Source of the DNA: Bacteroidota bacterium
GTDB taxonomy: Bacteria; Bacteroidota; Bacteroidia; Bacteroidales; VadinHA17
Reading direction: 5' to 3'
DNA length: 64,000 nt
Assembly (NCBI GenBank): GCA_018262715.1
Contig: JADFDS010000008.1
Coordinates: 24,259 to 88,258, forward strand
This document shows, in pieces, positions 38,467 to 48,162 of the stretch. The first letter of the stretch is position 1. The number at the start of each line of letters is the position of its first letter. Position numbers and translations under genes: made by a program. The notes below the pieces were generated by a model that saw only the letters and a program-made list of their open reading frames with translations, did not search any database and was not told the DNA's origin.

Positions 38467-39369
38467 TCAGACAGCAGTGATCTCGGCCCTGAGCTTCGCC
38501 ACATAATCACGTATCTCATCCAGGGTATCCACGGTGACGGTCATCTCCGTACCCGTGGTGGTGATCACCTGCCGGAGGGTGTCAACGGTGATGTCTCCCG
38601 GCTGATAATAAATATCGAAAGTGTCAAACCAGCGATTGAGGTACTTCAGTTTCTTGGTGTAAAAAACGACCATCGGGTCACTGTAATAGTTTTTCATGAA
38701 GCTCAGCAGGGAGATCAGAGAGTATTTCTGTTCGGCGATCTTGCCCACCACCTGCGGATCAGGATTCGCGGGGTCATAAGCCAGCTGCGTGGCGAGGTAC
38801 ATCGACTCTATCCATCCTCCCATGAGCATCAGTCCGAGGGTCCCCTCGTTGCCTTCCTCGCGGAGGTGGTGGTCAATCTTGCTGTAAACATCGTTCATAA
38901 TCCGTGTCACCGAGTCGGGATTGCTCATTTCCGGATCGAGGCTTTTTATGGCATCGGAGACGAAGGAGTCGGGCATGCTGAGGCGGTTGCTGAGTGTCTT
39001 CAGGGTGTTGAAATAGCTCATTGTCTGCCTGTTGACGCCGAAGAGCTTGACATAGCCCATGTCTACTCCGTATACGCCGAGGTTCATTGCCGCCTTGTAG
39101 CTGCTCATGTAGAGATCGCGGTTCTCGGGCGGGAGGATGATTGTGTCATTGAAGTGGATGCCCAGTCTCTCGAAGATGTTGCATACCTCCACGGGTGTCA
39201 TGAGGCCGTAATAGATTTCTCTTATGCGTGTGGTGTCACCCGGAGATTCCGGGATGTATGTAGAAAAGACCGGCGCCGGCGCTTTGATGCCCTTGTCTGT
39301 CCTGTTGCATGATGCGGTGAGCAGAATCACGGCGCATGTGGCAACGGTCACAGTCAGGAAATGTCTCAT
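38467..39369 (-). CDS. hypothetical lipoprotein
   Basis: MRHFLTVTVATCAVILLTASCNRTDKG; start moved to 39369 because upstream ORF is repeat sequence. Confidence 0.7.
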   Translation of the reverse strand: MRHFLTVTVATCAVILLTASCNRTDKGIKAPAPVFSTYIPESPGDTTRIREIYYGLMTPVEVCNIFERLGIHFNDTIILPPENRDLYMSSYKAAMNLGVYGVDMGYVKLFGVNRQTMSYFNTLKTLSNRLSMPDSFVSDAIKSLDPEMSNPDSVTRIMNDVYSKIDHHLREEGNEGTLGLMLMGGWIESMYLATQLAYDPANPDPQVVGKIAEQKYSLISLLSFMKNYYSDPMVVFYTKKLKYLNRWFDTFDIYYQPGDITVDTLRQVITTTGTEMTVTVDTLDEIRDYVAKLRAEITAV

Positions 39370-39404
39370 TGTATGCAGAAATTTGCCACAAGGTAATAAA
39401 AAGT

Positions 39405-39550
39405 TGCGATTTGCGATTTGCGATGTTGCGATGTTGACCCAGACCAACAGGCATTTTAGATGTGCGATCTGTGATTTGCGATTGCCGATCATCCTCGTGG
39501 ACGCGGTCCCGATAGCCGGAAGTTGTCGGGGGGGGCAGGCATTGTAGCAC
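39405..39550 (-). repeat. Family A element, composite
   Basis: TTGCGATTTGCGATTTGCGATGTTGCGATG ... GCATTTTAGATGTGCGATCTGTGATTTGCGATT ... GCATTGTAGC. Confidence 0.85.
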
Positions 39551-39556
39551 GCGTGA

Positions 39557-41524
39557 TCAGATAATCAGCCTCCCGCCCAGGCCGGCGGAGATCTTCTTCT
39601 GCAGCGAGGTCATCGCCTTGTACTGCTCCTGCAACCCGGATATCTTATCATCATCACCGGCCGCCTCCGCCATCGCTTTGCGTATCTCCTTCTGCATCAT
39701 CTTGATCTTGTCTCCCTTGAACTTGAGGACCGAATCGGGAACGATCTCCTTTATTTTCATCTCTTCAGTCTCGACGTATGCACCGTGTTTGTTCCAGATG
39801 CGGCTGAGGGTGTCCTTTTCCGTCAGCATGTCAACGGTGACGGCGCTGATGGCGGGATTGGCATGATGCACGAAGTTCCTGTCGCCGGGGATGAGACCCT
39901 GGTTGACAGAGAAGGTGATCTCATCGTACATCGCCGCGAAGACCGGATCATCAAACGTCAGTCCGTCTTCATTTATCTCAGAAATAATATAATCAGCCAC
40001 GGTGGTGACGGTTTCAGTGCCTGTCTCCTTGTCGGTGTGGCGGGTGAGCACCTCTGAGCCGTAGCGAATGAGCATCCGGATGACCTCCCTCTCCGAGTAA
40101 AATGATGTCTCTTCCTTCTTCTTATGACGCTGCGACGGGGCCGTGGTTGTTGTGGCGGTCATGTCCGACAGGTTGCCGGAGGCGGTCTCCTGCCCGGGCC
40201 AGGCGTTGCGGTAGCGGAAACTTTCCTGCTTGCGGAGCTTCATCACCTCGTCAAGCACCACCTCCTCGGGCATGCCGAGCTGCGTGCTGCACTCCTTGAC
40301 ATAAACAGTGCGGGTGATCTGATCCGGGATGACGGCAATGGAGCGGACCACCTCGCGCACCAGGTTGGCACGCCTGACGGGATCGCTCTGCGCCTCATCG
40401 AGGAGTATCCTTGTTTTGAACCGTATAAAATCGGTCTCATTATCCTTCAGATATTTCCTGTATTCTTCGTCCGAGACTTTTTTCGAGTAAGAGTCAGGGT
40501 CTTCGCCGTCAGGCAGAACGACGATACGCACGTTCATCCCCTCCTCCAGTACCATGTCAGTGCCTCTGAGTGAGGCTTTTATGCCGGCGGAGTCGCCGTC
40601 GTAGAGCATGGTGATGTTGGGAGTGAACCGTTTGATGAGGCGTATCTGTTCCTGCGTCAGGGCGGTGCCGGAGGAGGCCACGACGTTCTCCACACCTGAC
40701 TCATGCATCGAGAGCACGTCGGTGTAACCCTCGACCAGGTAGCAGCGATCCTCTTTAATGATTGCCTGGCGCGCCTGGAAGATGCCATAGACGATGCGGC
40801 TCTTATGATAGACCTCGGTCTCGGGGGTGTTGACGTATTTGGCTGCCTTCGGGTCTGTCTTTATTATTCGTCCGCCGAAACCCAGCACCTGCCCTGAGAG
40901 CGAGTGTATCGGGAACATTATCCGTCCCGCGAAGCGGTCGAACATGTACCCCTCCTTATCTATTGTGAGGCCGCTGGAGACCAGGTACTCAGTCTTGTAG
41001 CCTGCGGCGATGGCTTTTTTGGTGAAGTCGTCGCGCCGCTCATTGCAATAGCCCACCTCGAACTTGCGGAGGACGGCGTCGGCGAAGCCCCTCTCGCGGA
41101 AGTAGGAGAGGCCGAGGGCCATCCCCTCGTGGCCGTGGAAGAGATTTTCGGTGAACTGGCGAGCCGCATACTGTGTGACCACCAGGATGCTCTCGCGCTC
41201 ATTCTGTTTGGCCAGTTCCTCGGGGGTGACCTCCTTCTCCTCGATCTCTATGTGGTATTTCTTTGCCAGCCAGCGGAGCGCCTCGGGGTATGAGAGGTGC
41301 TCGTGCTCCATGATGAAGTTTACGGCGTTGCCCCCCTTGCCGCAGCCGAAGCACTTGAAGATCCCCTTGGCGGGGGAAACGGTGAACGAGGGTGTCTTCT
41401 CGTTATGGAACGGACAGAGACCCAGCATGTTGACCCCTCTTCGCTTCAGCGACACGAACTCGGAAACGACGTCTGTTATCTGCGCCGCGTCGAAGATTCG
41501 TTCTATGGTGGAGTGGTCTATCAT
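39557..41524 (-). CDS. dnaG: DNA primase
   Basis: LCPFHNEKTPSFTVSPAKGIFKCFGCGKGGNAVNFIMEHE; LVEGYTDVLSMHESGVENVVASSGTAL; MLYDGDSAGIKAS. Confidence 0.96.
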   Translation of the reverse strand: MIDHSTIERIFDAAQITDVVSEFVSLKRRGVNMLGLCPFHNEKTPSFTVSPAKGIFKCFGCGKGGNAVNFIMEHEHLSYPEALRWLAKKYHIEIEEKEVTPEELAKQNERESILVVTQYAARQFTENLFHGHEGMALGLSYFRERGFADAVLRKFEVGYCNERRDDFTKKAIAAGYKTEYLVSSGLTIDKEGYMFDRFAGRIMFPIHSLSGQVLGFGGRIIKTDPKAAKYVNTPETEVYHKSRIVYGIFQARQAIIKEDRCYLVEGYTDVLSMHESGVENVVASSGTALTQEQIRLIKRFTPNITMLYDGDSAGIKASLRGTDMVLEEGMNVRIVVLPDGEDPDSYSKKVSDEEYRKYLKDNETDFIRFKTRILLDEAQSDPVRRANLVREVVRSIAVIPDQITRTVYVKECSTQLGMPEEVVLDEVMKLRKQESFRYRNAWPGQETASGNLSDMTATTTTAPSQRHKKKEETSFYSEREVIRMLIRYGSEVLTRHTDKETGTETVTTVADYIISEINEDGLTFDDPVFAAMYDEITFSVNQGLIPGDRNFVHHANPAISAVTVDMLTEKDTLSRIWNKHGAYVETEEMKIKEIVPDSVLKFKGDKIKMMQKEIRKAMAEAAGDDDKISGLQEQYKAMTSLQKKISAGLGGRLII

Positions 41525-41701
41525 GAGTCAGTAAAGTTACTTAATAAAATTGTCAGGTCTGAAAGTTCCGTATTCCTACGCCTTCGTTTTTGAATTATCA
41601 CTCTTTTAAGGTAATTTAGTATATCACAAGTCAGGCTTTCGGAGTATCTTTTTTGATTTTTTTACGTTAAAACAATTGATACCCATTTATTGTAAAGGTT
41701 T

Positions 41702-42109
41702 ATGAAACATAAGATTGTCACACTGATTTCGTTTGTCTTGCTTTCATTGGTTTCCCTTGCATGGATAGGACCTGCAGTAGCTGGCAACGAAGAGGGTCCG
41801 CGTCTCTCTTTTTCAGAGACTGATTATGACTTTGGCATACTTGCTCCGGGCGACGAGGCGATCCACTACTTCGTCTTTACCAATACCGGCGACAAACCTC
41901 TGGTCATAATCAATGTAAGGACATCGTGCGGATGCATGGCCTCAGACTGGAACAAAAAGCCTGTTGGTGCCGGAGTAAAAGACTCGCTGAAGGTTGAGTA
42001 CAATACAAAAATCAAGGGCACATTCAGCAAAGCCATCACTGTTCAGTCAAATGCCCTGAATTCGTCCGTTGATCTTAACATAAGGGGTAACGTAGTAAAA
42101 TCGAAATAA
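41702..42109 (+). CDS. DUF1573 domain protein
   Basis: SFSETDYDFGILAPGDEAIHYFVFTNTGDKPLVIINVRTSCGCMASDWNKKPV. Confidence 0.85.
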   Translation: MKHKIVTLISFVLLSLVSLAWIGPAVAGNEEGPRLSFSETDYDFGILAPGDEAIHYFVFTNTGDKPLVIINVRTSCGCMASDWNKKPVGAGVKDSLKVEYNTKIKGTFSKAITVQSNALNSSVDLNIRGNVVKSK

Positions 42110-42120
42110 AATCAGAAGCT

Positions 42121-43017
42121 ATGGCGATATCTCCGGTGACGGGCAGATACATAAGAATCCTTGAAGCTATTTTTTTCGCACTGCTGCTGAGCATGTGTTC
42201 AGGCAACGAGATACCAGACCCATTGGAACTGGAGCTGATCACCACCGATGTCACGGCATTCAATGAATCCGACGGTTCCATCACTCTCGGGGTGTACGGA
42301 GGCGTGGCCCCTTATGCCTTCAGCTGGTCAAACGGCGCTATAACTAAGGATATTGAAGGTCTGCCTGCAGGAATTTATTCGGTTACGGTACGCGATGCGG
42401 CTGATTCTGTCGCCACTGCAACAGATACTGTTAATCAGCCCATACCTGACGATATTGTGATTGACATCCAGGGCAACATCTACAAAACCATTGTCATTGG
42501 CGATCAGACCTGGATGCAACAGAACCTGAGGGTCACTGTTACACCTGACAGCGTTCCGGTGATTTGCCATGCGTACCCGGGCGATGAGGATAATGCAGCC
42601 ACATACGGCAGGCTATACAGCTGGGATGTGGTCATGAACGGTTCGACACAGGAAAAGGCGCAGGGACTCTGTCCCACAGGCTGGCACATCCCGTCAGACG
42701 AGGAGTGGAAGATACTTGAGATATTTCTGGGTATGACACGCACCGAGGCTGATCTTACAAATGTATGGCGCGGAACTGGCATTGGAACGAAGCTCGCCAA
42801 AGGCGGAGAGTCCGGTTATGAAGCCCTCTATGCCGGAAGACGACTCCCGGGAGGAAGCTTTTCCCTGCTGGATGGGTACGAGTATATCTGGACATCAACG
42901 GAGTACGGCTCCAACGCATGGCGAAGATGCCTTGATACAATACAGACTACTGTAGGCAGGTGGAATACCTTCCCGAAGACATACGGCTTTTCAGTCAGAT
43001 GCATAAAGAACCAATAG
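42121..43017 (+). CDS. FISUMP-domain lipoprotein with SprB-like repeat
   Basis: FNESDGSITLGVYGGVAPYAFSWSNGAITKDIEGLPAGIYSVTVRDA; IGDQTWMQQNLRVT, YSWDVVMNGSTQEKAQGLCPTGWHIPSDEEWKILE. Confidence 0.85.
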   Translation: MAISPVTGRYIRILEAIFFALLLSMCSGNEIPDPLELELITTDVTAFNESDGSITLGVYGGVAPYAFSWSNGAITKDIEGLPAGIYSVTVRDAADSVATATDTVNQPIPDDIVIDIQGNIYKTIVIGDQTWMQQNLRVTVTPDSVPVICHAYPGDEDNAATYGRLYSWDVVMNGSTQEKAQGLCPTGWHIPSDEEWKILEIFLGMTRTEADLTNVWRGTGIGTKLAKGGESGYEALYAGRRLPGGSFSLLDGYEYIWTSTEYGSNAWRRCLDTIQTTVGRWNTFPKTYGFSVRCIKNQ

Positions 43018-43025
43018 CAACAGTT

Positions 43026-43370
43026 ATGAAAAAGTTGGCAATATTGCTGGGTATTATTTTTTCATTGGTGGCATGCGGCAGCAATAACGACGATGAATAC
43101 GGTGATCCGGATCAGCCTCTCGTTTTTGTCAGCCTGACGGCCGACAATGACACGATTTCACCGGGAGAGACCACAAAAATTGTTGCGGTGGCCACTGGCT
43201 ACCGGCTTGCATTTACCTGGACAAAGTCGGCCGGTATCATAACAGGCTCGGGAAACCAGGTCTTTTATACGGTACCCCCGTGTGACGTTGGCAGGAACAG
43301 GATCACCTGCAAGGTGACGGACGGAAATTATGTCTCAGAGTCAAAGGATATTTACATTGTCGGTGAGTAA
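43026..43370 (+). CDS. small lipoprotein
   Basis: MKKLAILLGIIFSLVACGSNNDDE. Confidence 0.65.
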   Translation: MKKLAILLGIIFSLVACGSNNDDEYGDPDQPLVFVSLTADNDTISPGETTKIVAVATGYRLAFTWTKSAGIITGSGNQVFYTVPPCDVGRNRITCKVTDGNYVSESKDIYIVGE

Positions 43371-44376
43371 ATCTATAGGCCTGGATGCTCTTCCCCCGGT
43401 CCTGTCCAGGGCTCTGTCCAGGGCTCTTCCCCCGGTTCTGCTGGCACTCATGCTGGTCCTGACCGCTACAGGCGATGCCTTCGCCCAGTGCCTCTCGTCA
43501 GTCAATCCCGTAGGCGGTTCCAATAACCTCCTGGTCCTTGAGAAGAATTCGCTCAGGACCATTGCCTTCTTCCGCTACAATTATGGTAACAGGTATTATG
43601 AAGGAACGAAGCCATCTGAATTCGATCTTATAAAGAGCGCCAGTTACAGTTACGGAGGCATCGTGGCAGCATACGGAGTTACAAATTCAATTACACTTGA
43701 GACCGAACTGGGATATTATTTCAACAAGACGCAGGTTTACAATATGGAACCTGCCTATACGCTGTCCGGCAACGGGTTCTCCAGCGCTGTAGTATCTGCA
43801 AGGGCAGGGCTGGTTAAGGACAACGCCCGGCGGTTCTTCATCTCCTCAAGTATGGGTGCAAAGATACCGTTTGCCACAAGACCGCAGAGCTGTGACGGAG
43901 TGGAACTTCCCCTTGATCTTCAGACAACCACAGGAGCAACAGGATTGGTGTGGCAGGCATTCGTGGTAAAAGAACAGCCTGTCTCCGGCACACGCTGGTT
44001 CCTGACAGAAAGGATTGAGGTCAATGCCCGGAACAGAAATGGTTATCGGCAGGGCTCCTCGGCCTTCACCTCGTTCTTTTATTCGAAGCACCTTATGTTT
44101 TCATGGTTGAAGGGCGACTGGACGCTCATTATGCAGCTCAGGAATGAATTGCGTGGCAGGGATCAGACTGATGACGGATGGAGGGAGTCAACCGGCAGCA
44201 CGCTGGTTTACCTCTCTCCCCAGATAAATCATTTCATCAAAGAGCAATGGAATGTCTCACTCGTTGCGGATATACCCGTATGGCAACATTTCACGGGGAC
44301 GCAGCTGGCCATGAAGTACGGCTTCTCACTGAATGTCTCCAGGGATTTTTCTCCGAAAAGAGAGGCCGGGAACTAA
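43330..44376 (+). CDS. putative outer-membrane beta-barrel protein
   Basis: Signal-like N-terminus ending TATGDAFAQ; alternating aromatic beta-strand-like segments. Confidence 0.6.
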   Translation: MSQSQRIFTLSVSKSIGLDALPPVLSRALSRALPPVLLALMLVLTATGDAFAQCLSSVNPVGGSNNLLVLEKNSLRTIAFFRYNYGNRYYEGTKPSEFDLIKSASYSYGGIVAAYGVTNSITLETELGYYFNKTQVYNMEPAYTLSGNGFSSAVVSARAGLVKDNARRFFISSSMGAKIPFATRPQSCDGVELPLDLQTTTGATGLVWQAFVVKEQPVSGTRWFLTERIEVNARNRNGYRQGSSAFTSFFYSKHLMFSWLKGDWTLIMQLRNELRGRDQTDDGWRESTGSTLVYLSPQINHFIKEQWNVSLVADIPVWQHFTGTQLAMKYGFSLNVSRDFSPKREAGN

Positions 44377-44849
44377 GCAGTCTCAACTCTGTTCCAGAGT
44401 ATCTTCCTCCCGAACCCGAGCCTGTTGTCTGTCAGCTTTATATGACTGAGACAGATGACCCATAGATGGATATCCGCAAGGGCGGCGTAGGGGAATCTTT
44501 TCAGGTATACGGTTCTTGCGCGGCTGAGGTCATCTCCGGCGGGCTCACTGATGATGCCGGTAAACTGTGCGCCACGTATGCGGCCGATGCGGTTCGTCTC
44601 CAGGGCGATAGTGCCGGCAACCTGCGGGTTGGTCCGGAACTCCGCACCGTGCCTTGTGACAGGGTCGGTAGTTATGACCATCGCGTTTTTCTCCTCATCC
44701 CAGGCATAGAAGCACGATGCGCACCAGGGCCCCTGCTCACTTACGGTGGCTATGCTCAGCAAATGATGTCTCCTGAAAAGCGATCTGATACGTTTATGAA
44801 GGGCTGGCTGATCCAATTGAAAAGTCTTATTATGATCCTTATGCTTCAC
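44373..44849 (-). CDS. pyridoxamine 5'-phosphate oxidase-like flavin-binding protein
   Basis: LLSIATVSEQGPWCASCFYAWDEEKNAMVITTDPVTRHGAEFRTNPQVAGTIAL. Confidence 0.75.
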   Translation of the reverse strand: MKHKDHNKTFQLDQPALHKRIRSLFRRHHLLSIATVSEQGPWCASCFYAWDEEKNAMVITTDPVTRHGAEFRTNPQVAGTIALETNRIGRIRGAQFTGIISEPAGDDLSRARTVYLKRFPYAALADIHLWVICLSHIKLTDNRLGFGRKILWNRVETA

Positions 44850-44943
44850 CGATTGAGGGAACCGATCTGGTTATGGCCTGTTTGCAACTGACTTCTTTTT
44901 TCATCAGAAAATCCCGGTTTTTCTCTGTCTCCCACCGCTGCTG

Positions 44944-45621
44944 TTACTCGTTCCACCTGAAAGTATCAATTGTGAAACCCGCCAGGGTAAGCACCCTGTC
45001 GATCACCGTCATCACCAGTTCATCAATTGTTTGCGGCCGGCTGTAAAATGATGGAGTGGCCGGGCAGATAATTGCACCGGCCTCGGTCAGCAACTTCATA
45101 TTGTTGATATGGATGAGGCTGTAGGGGGTCTCGCGGGGGACGAGTATCAGGTGGCGGCGTTCCTTAAGCATCACGTCGGCGGCCCGGGTGATCAGGTCGT
45201 CAGAGACGCCGTGGGCGATGCGACCCACCATGCCCATCGAGGCAGGACAGATGATCATGGTGTCATATGAAGAAGATCCCGAAGCAAACGGTGCATTGAA
45301 ATCGTTGTTGCTCCAGAGCCTCTCGTTGCCTGAAGGAGTGTAACCGGCGCCGGTTTCGTATAGCATGATTTCCTCGGCGTTGCCGGTGAGGATTACGGCA
45401 ACCTCAGCAGGTTGCCCAGGTAACCAGTGTGACTGTTCAGTATAATCCTGTTGGGGCAAGCTCTTACCTGTAGGTCCGGCCGGTCCGCTGGTATGCCCGG
45501 TCCGGCCAGTATCCATAGCCGAGAGTCCGCGCAGCCGCTCAAGCAGTTTAACGGCATAAACCGCCCCGCTGGCGCCGGTAATTGCCACGATAATTTTCCT
45601 GTGAATGCCACTATTGCCCAT
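44944..45621 (-). CDS. ubiX: UbiX-family flavin prenyltransferase
   Basis: IIVAITGASGAVYAVKLLERLRGL; SSYDTMIICPASMGMVGRIAHGVSDDLITRAADVMLKERRHLILVPRETPYSLIHINNMKLL. Confidence 0.88.
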   Translation of the reverse strand: MGNSGIHRKIIVAITGASGAVYAVKLLERLRGLSAMDTGRTGHTSGPAGPTGKSLPQQDYTEQSHWLPGQPAEVAVILTGNAEEIMLYETGAGYTPSGNERLWSNNDFNAPFASGSSSYDTMIICPASMGMVGRIAHGVSDDLITRAADVMLKERRHLILVPRETPYSLIHINNMKLLTEAGAIICPATPSFYSRPQTIDELVMTVIDRVLTLAGFTIDTFRWNE

Positions 45622-45643
45622 TGCCTAATGCCTGTTGCCTTTA
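45608..45643 (-). repeat. Family B heptamers at the ribE/ubiX junction
   Basis: ATGCCACTATTGCCCATTGCCTAATGCCTGTTGCC. Confidence 0.7.
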
Positions 45644-46246
45644 TTCGCCCTTGCCCAGCACCTGCCTTACGATCTTCGCTATGTATTTTCCGAGGATGTC
45701 AAACTCGATGTTGACTACCGTGCCGGCCTTTATCTGGTGGAAGTTTGTCACCTGCCAGGTGAAGGGGATGATTGCCACATCAAACGACCTGTCCTTCGAG
45801 TTTACAACTGTGAGGCTTACTCCGTTCACGCTGACCGAGCCCTTCTCCACGGTGATATGCTCGGGCGACTTCGGTTCGTATTCAAATGTGTAATACCACG
45901 AACCCTCGGCCTCGCGTACGGATGTGCATGTTGCAGTGAGATCCACATGGCCCTGCACCATATGTCCGTCAAGGCGCCCGTCGAGGCGGGTGCTTCGCTC
46001 AAGGTTGACCTTGTCGCCAGGCTTAAGCAGCCCGAGGTTGGTCTTATCAAGGGTCTCGCGAATGGCGGTGACAGTGTATGTGTCATCCTCCATTTTCACC
46101 ACCGTGAGGCATACACCGTTGTGTGACACGCTCTGGTCGATCTTCAGCTCATTGGCGAATGAGCATCGCATGGTTATATGAATATTATCCTTATCCTGTT
46201 CTATCCGCACCACCGGTGCAGCTTCCTCTACTATTCCCGAAAACAT
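45641..46246 (-). CDS. ribE: riboflavin synthase alpha chain
   Basis: MFSGIVEEAAPVV, VSHNGVCLTVV, GHMVQGHVDLTATC, GSVSVNGVSLTVV. Confidence 0.94.
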   Translation of the reverse strand: MFSGIVEEAAPVVRIEQDKDNIHITMRCSFANELKIDQSVSHNGVCLTVVKMEDDTYTVTAIRETLDKTNLGLLKPGDKVNLERSTRLDGRLDGHMVQGHVDLTATCTSVREAEGSWYYTFEYEPKSPEHITVEKGSVSVNGVSLTVVNSKDRSFDVAIIPFTWQVTNFHQIKAGTVVNIEFDILGKYIAKIVRQVLGKGE

Positions 46247-46283
46247 ATTATCAGATGTTTGTTTCTGGCAAAGATAGGAAATG
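46201..46283. repeat. 83-bp direct repeat, copy 1 (ribE 5' end)
   Basis: CTATCCGCACCACCGGTGCAGC...GGCAAAGATAGGAAATG identical to 48163-48245. Confidence 0.97.
46269..46276 (-). promoter_or_regulatory. Bacteroidota -7 box TATCTTTG upstream of ribE
   Basis: CAAAGATA on + strand, 23 nt from ribE ATG. Confidence 0.5.
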
Positions 46284-46646
46284 ACATTGAAAGTGATGAT
46301 TATACAAAAAGTTGTAAGGATGATTACAGGAATATTGGAATTGCCAGAAAAATGACAACATAAAATATAGTTTAAAGATCTTTTAGGCGAAACATACTCA
46401 GTACGGCATCATTCAGCCGGCCACGGACTGTGGGGGCAAACTCATTCAACTCCGGTTGGTTTACGACCTGCTTCCTGATTTTCACTTCCTTATTCTTCTG
46501 GCGAAAAGATTATTGTCAAGTTTCCAATAAGTTTTAATGAGAGCCAAATTGATGACTTTTCCGGGAAATGATGGCTGCCTGTATGATCACTTCTAACAGA
46601 CAGCCATCTGCGAAACGTGCTTACCACAAAAGAATCACAGCATTAA

Positions 46647-47111
46647 TCAGAGTACAAGCAAGATAATCAGGCCTGCAATAAACACAACTGTCGAAAAAAC
46701 ATAGAATCTTTTATTCGACAAATTGTGAAATTGGATTACCGCTGTATAAACTACCTGAAGTATAAGGAAAAAGAGTACCGGGACAATGACATCAACGGTG
46801 TAATCTTTATTCATTGACTGAATCAGACTGAAAGCAATCAGGCAGGAGTAGACAGCGGTTAGAAAGTAGCGGCTGATCAAATTTGTATTATTGATATAAC
46901 TCTCCGGATCGATCTTGTCTTTTGAAAAAAGAAATATCACAAGACCACTGGCAAATAAAAGGGTAAAAAGTCTGTTTAGCTGTAGGTTTCTGATAATAAG
47001 AGGATCATAATCTACAAGTTTGCAGATCACGAACCCAATCAGGCTTATGGCACTGATTATCACACCGGCCACTTTAACCGGGTAGCTGCTTAATCCAATA
47101 TCTGTTCTCAT
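46647..47111 (-). CDS. hypothetical membrane protein
   Basis: 154 aa with repeated hydrophobic segments. Confidence 0.6.
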   Translation of the reverse strand: MRTDIGLSSYPVKVAGVIISAISLIGFVICKLVDYDPLIIRNLQLNRLFTLLFASGLVIFLFSKDKIDPESYINNTNLISRYFLTAVYSCLIAFSLIQSMNKDYTVDVIVPVLFFLILQVVYTAVIQFHNLSNKRFYVFSTVVFIAGLIILLVL

Positions 47112-47137
47112 ACAGTCAGGTGTTGAAGTTAAATTAG

Positions 47138-47830
47138 TTAATCCTCAGGTAATCTTTCATTTGCTGCTACTGAAAGAAGTGCACTTTCAATTATAGAGCC
47201 AAAAGGTCCGAATATCATCCCGTGTATTGCTCCGCCTGCATCATATAAAATTACCAGCGATGACCTTTTAAGTTTTTTTGTCTCAAATGATTTTGTCCAA
47301 TATTCATAAGAATGCGTAAATACATCCATAAATACCTTTGCAACATCTTTGTCAATTCCAGTCCAGCTCTTATTTTCTACATTATTAACCAGAAAATCTT
47401 TAACGAAATCTGCATCATACTCTTCACCCAAAGTAAAGGCCTTTCTGATTGCATTCATCAATTTGTCTGATGGATTAAGTTTTTTTTCAATTGCATCAAG
47501 GTACGCCATTATGCTTGAACTGTCAAATTCAGACTTAGACAAAAACATTTCACAATATTCTGCCGAGGACATTATTTTACTGGTTTCTTCACTGACTAAA
47601 AGCGGGTCATATTTTTTTTCACAAACCAGATAATTCTCAATCAGAAACACAATGTCTTCATTTGTCATGTCAGGCCTAATTTTGCTGTCATAATAAGTCA
47701 GAATTTCATTGTGAATCTTTCCGATTTCATAGGAGCTTAAATCGGAACTGTTATCTGGAGTGAGTTTAGGAAGATTTTCACAACCAGAATTCAATACCAG
47801 CACCAGGAAGATGAACGACATTTTCTTCAT
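47138..47830 (-). CDS. hypothetical lipoprotein
   Basis: MKKMSFIFLVLVLNSGCENLPK. Confidence 0.65.
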   Translation of the reverse strand: MKKMSFIFLVLVLNSGCENLPKLTPDNSSDLSSYEIGKIHNEILTYYDSKIRPDMTNEDIVFLIENYLVCEKKYDPLLVSEETSKIMSSAEYCEMFLSKSEFDSSSIMAYLDAIEKKLNPSDKLMNAIRKAFTLGEEYDADFVKDFLVNNVENKSWTGIDKDVAKVFMDVFTHSYEYWTKSFETKKLKRSSLVILYDAGGAIHGMIFGPFGSIIESALLSVAANERLPED

Positions 47831-48162
47831 TTCTTTAGGTTTTAGTTAATAATTAAACTACAACACATTAAACTAATAAATGCCTGCAGCGAAACAGACT
47901 ATAGCAAGATAGTAAAAGTTTTGAATAATCAGCTATAATATTAAAAAGAATCTATATTTCTCCGGGCATTATGATATTTTATAACTACGAAAATGTTCAG
48001 CGCAGGCTTGGCGATAGCCCAGACATAAACTCAAGCTTCTGAACCCTCAAAGATTTGCTGGCAATATTTCTGCCATACAATAATAAGTGCAAAACGGAAA
48101 CGAAGACAAATTTTTTTAGAGAGAATCCCGACCTTCATTCGAAGTATTGACATTATCCTTAT

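Noticed and set aside
39370-39492. N-terminal extension MIGNRKSQIAHLKCLLVWVNIATSQIANRN of the 38467 ORF
   Set aside because: Translation of Family A repeat DNA; a clear lipoprotein signal begins at 39369.
46372-46500. Minus-strand peptide RQKNKEVKIRKQVVNQPELNEFAPTVRGRLNDAVLSMFRLKDL*, possible gene remnant
   Set aside because: No start codon or family recognised; too short to call without a search.
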